Positions 6,841 to 10,238 of a stretch of 10,238 nt of DNA are shown here, in pieces. The position numbers and the translations under genes are program-made. The stretch is from assembly GCA_043767025.1 (NCBI GenBank), contig JAYUHK010000225.1, forward strand, positions 1-10,238. The letters run 5' to 3'. Below the pieces are notes generated by a model. That model made no database searches. It worked only from the letters and a program-made list of their open reading frames with translations, and was not told the origin of the DNA. Position 1 is the stretch's first letter, and every line of letters starts with the position of its first letter. Origin of the DNA: JAYUHK01 sp043767025. Lineage in GTDB: Bacteria; Bacteroidota; Bacteroidia; Chitinophagales; Saprospiraceae.

Positions 6841-6888
6841 ACATTTCGCCGCACCAGTTCGTCTGCGCCCCAAGCGTTGGCGAGTTAT
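6841..6888 (-). pseudogene. Relic of the 3' end of an antitoxin-like gene
   Basis: Positions 6841-6889 match 6555-6602, the last 16 codons of the small gene, at about 39 of 48 bases with one indel. Read in the matching frame it gives LANAWGADELV against LANAFGADEPV. The indel then shifts the frame, so the VYEM-stop ending is lost. The relic begins directly at the stop of the XRE gene (6889-6891). It has no start codon of its own and is judged non-functional. Confidence 0.7.
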
Positions 6889-7275
6889 TCAGCTTGGTCG
6901 CAGTTGGAGTATCGTTGCTTCGAGTGCTTTTATCCGCTCGTCGCGCTCGGCAATCATTTTTTCGTAAGGCTCTCGCACTGCCGCCAAAAACGCATGAATG
7001 TCATTTTGCTGCACGATGTATCCGCCGTTAGTGGTACTGTATTTTCCACTTCCTTGCACATTAATTACCATAGCGTCGCTCACAAAAAAATCCTCCAACG
7101 TAGTTTCAAAAATCCTCAATAGTTGCTCCAACCTGTCGAGATTAAGTTTGGTTTCTCCGTGTTCGATTTTTGCATACGAGCGAGTCGAAATATCCAATTG
7201 AGCTGCCACCCATTCTTGGGTATAATTTTTGTCCTCCCGAGTTTTTTTTATTTTGTATGCGATAGAGTGCGCCAT
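6889..7275 (-). CDS. XRE-family helix-turn-helix transcriptional regulator
   Basis: The 128-residue product has a Cro/C1-type HTH at residues 5-64 (KIKKTREDKNYTQEWVAAQL, then DISTRSYAKIEHGETKLNLDRL). It continues with a glycine-rich middle (NVQGSGKYSTTNGGY, 72-86) and a charged, probably coiled-coil C-terminus (about 96-125) suited to dimerisation. This layout is common for solitary XRE regulators in Bacteroidota, often autoregulators or antitoxin-type. No partner toxin is next to it. The frame is open upstream to 7401, but the ATG at 7275 fits the domain boundary, and the upstream extension overlaps the inverted-repeat operator. The downstream neighbour is a relic of a different gene, so the original 3' context has been rearranged and the last residues may not be ancestral. 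Confidence 0.85.
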   Translation of the reverse strand: MAHSIAYKIKKTREDKNYTQEWVAAQLDISTRSYAKIEHGETKLNLDRLEQLLRIFETTLEDFFVSDAMVINVQGSGKYSTTNGGYIVQQNDIHAFLAAVREPYEKMIAERDERIKALEATILQLRPS

Positions 7276-7331
7276 ATCCAAGCGTGTTTTATTGTGTAAA
7301 AGAGTATAAGTATAAATCAATATGGAGTATT

Positions 7332-7380
7332 TCGGAACTAAAAGTTCCGACCAACTACCTAAAAACTTCCGAAAGTTAGG
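7332..7380. promoter_or_regulatory. Probable operator array upstream of the XRE gene
   Basis: A perfect 8-bp inverted repeat, TCGGAACT-aaa-AGTTCCGA (7332-7350), is followed by a direct copy of its right half: AAAGTTCCGA at 7341-7350 and AAACTTCCGA at 7363-7372, 9 of 10 bases. Half-sites therefore start at 7332, 7343 and 7365, spaced 11 and 22 bp, which places them on one face of the helix. A second short dyad, CCTAA...TTAGG (7358-7380), ends 9 nt before the -33 element of the divergent promoter. Control by the XRE protein of itself and of the divergent unit is inference. Confidence 0.55.
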
Positions 7381-7389
7381 CATAAAAAA

Positions 7390-7422
7390 TTTGCTAAACA
7401 AGTATTTATGTCCGTATCTTTG
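7390..7422 (+). promoter_or_regulatory. Consensus promoter, divergent from the XRE gene
   Basis: TTTG (7390-7393), a 21-nt gap and TATCTTTG (7415-7422) match both Bacteroidota elements at ideal spacing. It faces right, away from the XRE gene. The first ATG downstream is at 7465, opening a 38-codon frame. No full-length gene follows until 7990. Confidence 0.7.
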
Positions 7423-7464
7423 TAAAAAATAAAAAGCATTTATAAATACCTAAAAACCTTATTT

Positions 7465-7581
7465 ATGAGCGCGCTACCCAACTGCCCTATCTGCACCAAA
7501 GGAAACCGAAGCAATCGCAGCCTCGCTAATTGCATTCGCAATACCATCTTTTCTATTACTACTCTTCCACCTTTGGTTTAG
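7465..7581 (+). CDS. Small ORF with zinc-ribbon-like start, possibly a truncated phnA-type gene
   Basis: This 38-codon ORF begins MSALPNCPICTKGN, follows a consensus promoter by 42 nt and ends at TAG 7579-7581. The first ten residues resemble the start of PhnA/YjdM zinc-ribbon proteins (M-S-x-LPxCPxC). The second CPxC pair and the rest of that family do not follow in any frame, so it may be a 5' remnant, a genuine microprotein or a chance ORF inside a non-coding transcript. Codon use is protein-like but the length is too short to decide. No Shine-Dalgarno is seen, as for the other genes here. Confidence 0.3.
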   Translation: MSALPNCPICTKGNRSNRSLANCIRNTIFSITTLPPLV

Positions 7582-7597
7582 CCTTTCTTATCTTTAA

Positions 7598-7614
7598 AGC
7601 CGCCTTTAGCGGCT
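7598..7614. other. Small hairpin after the 38-codon ORF
   Basis: AGCCGC-cttta-GCGGCT gives a perfect 6-bp stem with a 5-nt loop, 16 nt after the ORF's stop. It is not directly followed by a T-run, so alone it is not a standard terminator. It may be part of a structured 3' region together with 7639-7655. Confidence 0.4.
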
Positions 7615-7638
7615 CAAATTTCCGTTTGTCTTTTTTTG

Positions 7639-7660
7639 CCAACTCCGACAGTTGGTTTTC
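7639..7660 (+). terminator. Likely intrinsic terminator of the 7422 transcript
   Basis: CCAACT-ccgac-AGTTGG (7639-7655) forms a 6-bp stem, followed by TTTTCGTTT. Transcription from the 7390-7422 promoter ending here would give an RNA of roughly 230 nt. The stem is short, so termination strength is uncertain. Confidence 0.45.
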
Positions 7661-7737
7661 GTTTCGTGTTATTTTCACTTGCCTATTTGGTGTGAAAGTG
7701 CATATTTCTTACATTATTATTTTTTACTAAGTAATAA

Positions 7738-7762
7738 GACAAAATTATTTATATAATTTGTC
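7738..7762. repeat. AT-rich hairpin abutting the long hairpin
   Basis: GACAAA/TTTGTC and TTAT/ATAA pair around a TTAT loop with a single bulged A (7744), giving a 10-bp stem. It overlaps the long hairpin at 7760-7824 by three bases, so the two structures can exclude one another. Confidence 0.5.
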
Positions 7763-7824
7763 GTTGTGGAAAACTTATACATAACTGACTATCAGTCAGT
7801 TATGTATAAGTTTTCGACAACGGC
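7760..7824. repeat. Near-perfect 29-bp inverted repeat with 3-nt loop
   Basis: Arms 7762-7790 and 7794-7822 pair at 28 of 29 positions around the loop ATC. The only mismatch is G7768 opposite G7816, and a G-U and a G-C pair can extend the base to 7760/7824. The centre reads ACTGACT-atc-AGTCAGT. No T-run follows, so it is not a typical terminator, and no transposase or direct target duplication is visible. Candidate explanations are a MITE-like pair of terminal repeats, a palindromic operator (the centre looks TetR-operator-like) or a structured RNA. No other gene lies in 7660-7989, which is AT-rich. Confidence 0.75.
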
Positions 7825-7903
7825 TTGAGGAGATAACTATAATTAATTTAGCCCCATTACTTAAAAAATAATAATGCTTGCTTTTATATTATGCTAAAAG
7901 TGC

Positions 7904-7938
7904 TGCACAGCTTGTAAGTACTACAAGCCTGCTGTGCA
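7904..7938. other. Bulged hairpin in the leader of the 7990 gene
   Basis: TGCACAG (7904-7910) pairs with CTGTGCA (7932-7938), and CTTGTA (7911-7916) with TACAAG (7922-7927). This makes a 13-bp stem with a 4-nt bulge (cctg, 7928-7931) and a 5-nt loop. It ends 51 nt before the ATG at 7990. I found no TAnnTTTG box for this gene, so the position relative to its transcript start is unknown. Confidence 0.5.
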
Positions 7939-7989
7939 ATACTGTCACAGCTCGTAAAATTTATATATTTTTTTTCATTTATAAAAATC

Positions 7990-10122
7990 ATGCAAATCAT
8001 GACTATCAAACATTTAAAATCAAAAATTTCCCAAAAAACAAAAGGGTTTATATCTCCCCGTTTATTGAGATATGCTGCTGCCATTGCAGTAGTTGCGACT
8101 GTTTTTTCGCTTGTGTTCACTAATTGCACGCGCGACAAATTACTGGAAGACTCCGCAAATGCTAACCCGCAAGGGAACTGGAATGGCAACGGAGGGGTGT
8201 CAGAGCGCGACGGAGAATTTAGCGCATCTAATGCAGCATTGGAGCAATCGTATCAAGATACCATTGCGCACCAAGTTGTGTTGAGTGAAGATACGGTTTC
8301 CAATCCGTATTTGATACCTAACATGACGCAGGCTTTTCTAAATGTCTATGGACGTGTGCCAGGCGTGAAGTTGCCTGTTACACACTTGTACGTACAGTTT
8401 TTGCCCAAAAAACCAGAACAAGCAATCGCATTATTTGAAAACGAAGCAATCGAACAAATCAAAGCCTATCCGCTCAATAGAAAGGTTATTGTGCAGGGAG
8501 AGTTTTATGTTCCGCCCGGAGCAACTCCCGATAATCTACCGCCTTTTTATGCTGTCGTAAAAAGTAATTTTATTTTTCCAAGTGATATTAATTACGTAAT
8601 TTTGCAAACGATGTTTATTCCAGATGACGCTCCGACTTTGGAAAACGAGGCTTTCAAATTAGTAAATATGATCAAAGCTCCTAATGTGTTTATTTCGAAT
8701 GAAGCTATTATCATCGCCAAAGTGAGAGAAAACCCTGCGGCTGACTACCCCAAAGAATTGGGACGAATAGATGGTACTGGCTTTGCTACTGTCGAAAACC
8801 CTCCCTCCGCTGGATTGGGAGGTAGAGGCACGAAATGCAAAGGGCGAGTGCAAGTACAGAATATACTAAATACCCATTACAGAGAGTTCAATCCGATACG
8901 GCATATTTTGGTGAGCGTCCATAACTTTTGGAAAACCGATAAACAAGAAACCAACGACGACGGATATTTTACGGGGTCTAAATCTTTTAATAAGTCCGCA
9001 GATGTGGATATTATTTATACGAATGATTTGGGTAGAGAGCAACGGTATGTAGATTGGTGGCAGTTTTTTTGGAGCTTTGGCAACCCCACTGAAAAGTCAT
9101 TTGGCTCTCACAGCAGCGGCGACCTCGGCAACCTCGATTTGAAAGTTTATCAAAGCAATGCTATGGGAACAGGTTCTTGCTTACACTGGTGTGCAGCCGT
9201 CACTCACAATGCAGTAAGAGAACACCGCGAAATGTGTTTGGACGAAAAAGTTGGGCTGCCGCCTTTGGGGCTGCACCTCGTCATGCGCTCCAATCTCTCC
9301 CCGCAGCACGGCGGCACTTTGATGCTCCATGACATGGTAGTCAACGGAACTGCTCCAAGCGGCACTGATCTCGAGTCACTTGCCTACTCGTGGTTCATTC
9401 GCACTATCGTACCAGCATTGAGTGTCACAAAGTCATATCTTGGCGATATCCGTTTGGGCTACGGACAGGGTGACATAGCGGGAGTAAATACTGCCGCTTT
9501 TTTGACCACCGACCGTTATTGCGAATTGGTGTATCACGAACTCTCCCACGCTTCTCACTACAAAAAAGAGGGCGCAGGCTATTGGACACAACTTGGAGTA
9601 GCTGAATATCTGAACCCAATGCTATATCCCAACTCCGATGGAGTGCCTTATGGCTCAACGAATACACAATACTCACCGATTATTACGGTAGGTGAAGGTT
9701 GGGCGTACCACATGGGGCGTTATCTGACGGACAAAAAATGGGGCTACAACGCCGTGCCTTTCACCGAGCAGGGCGTGATAGACAAGCACCCCGAGTGCGA
9801 CGGCTCGCCAGAGATACGATGCTACTACAACTCCAACAATCGAAGCGGCAGCATTAACTTTTTAGAAACTTACGACCCTGATTTTATCTATGACCCCAAT
9901 CGTTGGATACCGAAAGGACTGATGTGGGACTTGATGGACGAAGCCGCGGAAAACACACCTGTTCATGACAACGTGTATGGCTACAACAACAAAAAGATAT
10001 TTGATGCCTTGGACAACGATGTGAAGACCATGCAGCAGTTTAGAAACAGACTGCTGCAAGAAAACGGAAACTCTTATTCCTCTGCGGTATATATCTTATT
10101 TCACGATTATCATTTTGATTAA
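7990..10122 (+). CDS. Predicted cell-envelope zinc metallopeptidase, probable lipoprotein
   Basis: The 710-residue product starts with a basic segment, a hydrophobic stretch (28-44) and LVFTNC (C46), an atypical lipobox with Asn before the Cys. A lipoprotein or a membrane-anchored form is likely. Residues about 95-240 form an N-terminal domain with PVTHLYVQFLP (THLYV at 131-135). Around 280-345 a GRVQVQN...DDGYFTGSKSF segment (DDGYF 323-327) looks like a carboxypeptidase-regulatory-type beta-sandwich. The C-terminal part carries VYHELSHASHY, in which H516, E517 and H520 form HExxH, and GEGWAYHMG with E569 as a possible third zinc ligand, a gluzincin-like pattern. I remember this architecture from uncharacterised Bacteroidota lipoproteins; the substrate is unknown. 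ATG at 7999 is an alternative start. The next lipoprotein gene begins 20 nt downstream, suggesting an operon. Confidence 0.8.
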   Translation: MQIMTIKHLKSKISQKTKGFISPRLLRYAAAIAVVATVFSLVFTNCTRDKLLEDSANANPQGNWNGNGGVSERDGEFSASNAALEQSYQDTIAHQVVLSEDTVSNPYLIPNMTQAFLNVYGRVPGVKLPVTHLYVQFLPKKPEQAIALFENEAIEQIKAYPLNRKVIVQGEFYVPPGATPDNLPPFYAVVKSNFIFPSDINYVILQTMFIPDDAPTLENEAFKLVNMIKAPNVFISNEAIIIAKVRENPAADYPKELGRIDGTGFATVENPPSAGLGGRGTKCKGRVQVQNILNTHYREFNPIRHILVSVHNFWKTDKQETNDDGYFTGSKSFNKSADVDIIYTNDLGREQRYVDWWQFFWSFGNPTEKSFGSHSSGDLGNLDLKVYQSNAMGTGSCLHWCAAVTHNAVREHREMCLDEKVGLPPLGLHLVMRSNLSPQHGGTLMLHDMVVNGTAPSGTDLESLAYSWFIRTIVPALSVTKSYLGDIRLGYGQGDIAGVNTAAFLTTDRYCELVYHELSHASHYKKEGAGYWTQLGVAEYLNPMLYPNSDGVPYGSTNTQYSPIITVGEGWAYHMGRYLTDKKWGYNAVPFTEQGVIDKHPECDGSPEIRCYYNSNNRSGSINFLETYDPDFIYDPNRWIPKGLMWDLMDEAAENTPVHDNVYGYNNKKIFDALDNDVKTMQQFRNRLLQENGNSYSSAVYILFHDYHFD

Positions 10123-10142
10123 AAAATAAAAACTAAAACAAT

Positions 10143-10238
10143 ATGAAAAATCTATTCATTGTCAATATTTTTTCTTTTTTGCTGCTTGCTGCTTGCTCCA
10201 AGAGCAACACAGAGTGTATTTCGGTGTCTCCTTCGAGG
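10143..10238 (+). CDS. Start of a lipoprotein gene, cut by the window edge
   Basis: 32 codons are visible from ATG at 10143, open to the last base. The sequence MKNLFIVNIFSFLLLAAC is a classic lipoprotein signal peptide with lipobox LAAC (C18), followed by SKSNTECISV. The mature protein and its family cannot be judged from 14 residues. It lies 20 nt after the metallopeptidase stop, with no promoter box in the AT-rich gap, so co-transcription and a shared envelope location are likely. Confidence 0.75.
   Translation, partial: MKNLFIVNIFSFLLLAACSKSNTECISVSPSR

Noticed and set aside
7465..7500. Reverse complement resembles the acceptor and D-arm half of a tRNA
   Set aside because: The D-stem does not pair properly, and no anticodon arm, T-arm (GTTCGAAT-type) or acceptor partner follows on the minus strand.
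7530..7730. 66-codon hydrophobic plus-strand ORF
   Set aside because: It spans both hairpins and the probable terminator, has Phe/Ser-rich low-complexity content and has no promoter placed for it.
7762..7790. TGTGGAAAA and TTATACATA look like DnaA boxes, suggesting an origin
   Set aside because: There is only one imperfect box (TGTGGAAAA against TGTGGATAA), no cluster, and no dnaA, dnaN or similar neighbour. The palindrome explains the sequence better.
7762..7822. Integron attC site or dif site
   Set aside because: The outer arms lack the GTTRRRY/RYYYAAC core, the hairpin has no extrahelical bases typical of attC, and there is no integrase or 6-bp Xer spacer arrangement.

Overview
The window looks like ordinary-to-accessory chromosome of a Bacteroidota bacterium (Saprospiria, Cytophagia or Chitinophagia-like; no species is claimed). 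The support is: several promoters of the Bacteroidota type (TTTG, about 19-23 nt, TAnnTTTG); start codons without Shine-Dalgarno sequences; a TonB-dependent receptor with an N-terminal carboxypeptidase-regulatory-like domain; and lipoproteins with family features seen mainly in this phylum.

Layout. Positions 1-265 hold no confident gene but contain a three-hairpin palindromic repeat element (121-236). Next is rpe (ribulose-phosphate 3-epimerase, minus strand, 266-922). It is divergent from a saccharopine-dehydrogenase/LOR-family oxidoreductase (1214-2422, plus), and each of these two genes has its own TAnnTTTG box. A small gene (2513-2959, plus) has a Nudix-like N-terminus without a Nudix box. 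It converges, with 11 nt between stop codons, on an exported protein of unknown function (2971-3486, minus). A stand-alone TonB-dependent receptor (3834-6368, plus) fills the middle.

The stretch from 6369 to 7989 is the accessory part. It holds an orphan antitoxin-like small gene with a consensus promoter (6553-6765, minus), a decayed second copy of that gene's 3' end (6841-6888), and an XRE-family regulator (6889-7275, minus) with a likely operator array in front of it. A consensus promoter points the other way (7390-7422), into a 38-codon ORF followed by two hairpins. After that come a 10-bp bulged hairpin, a near-perfect 29-bp hairpin and a further leader hairpin.

The right end is a probable secretion/lipoprotein operon: a 710-residue predicted cell-envelope zinc metallopeptidase (HELSH motif, 7990-10122) and, 20 nt later, the start of a second lipoprotein that runs off the window.

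The housekeeping genes at the left (rpe, the LOR-family enzyme) show no obvious functional link. The most interesting unexplained structure lies in 6550-7940: a duplicated gene tail, an operator array, a promoter without an obvious gene, and the long hairpin. I see no CRISPR array, tRNA, rRNA or intact insertion sequence.
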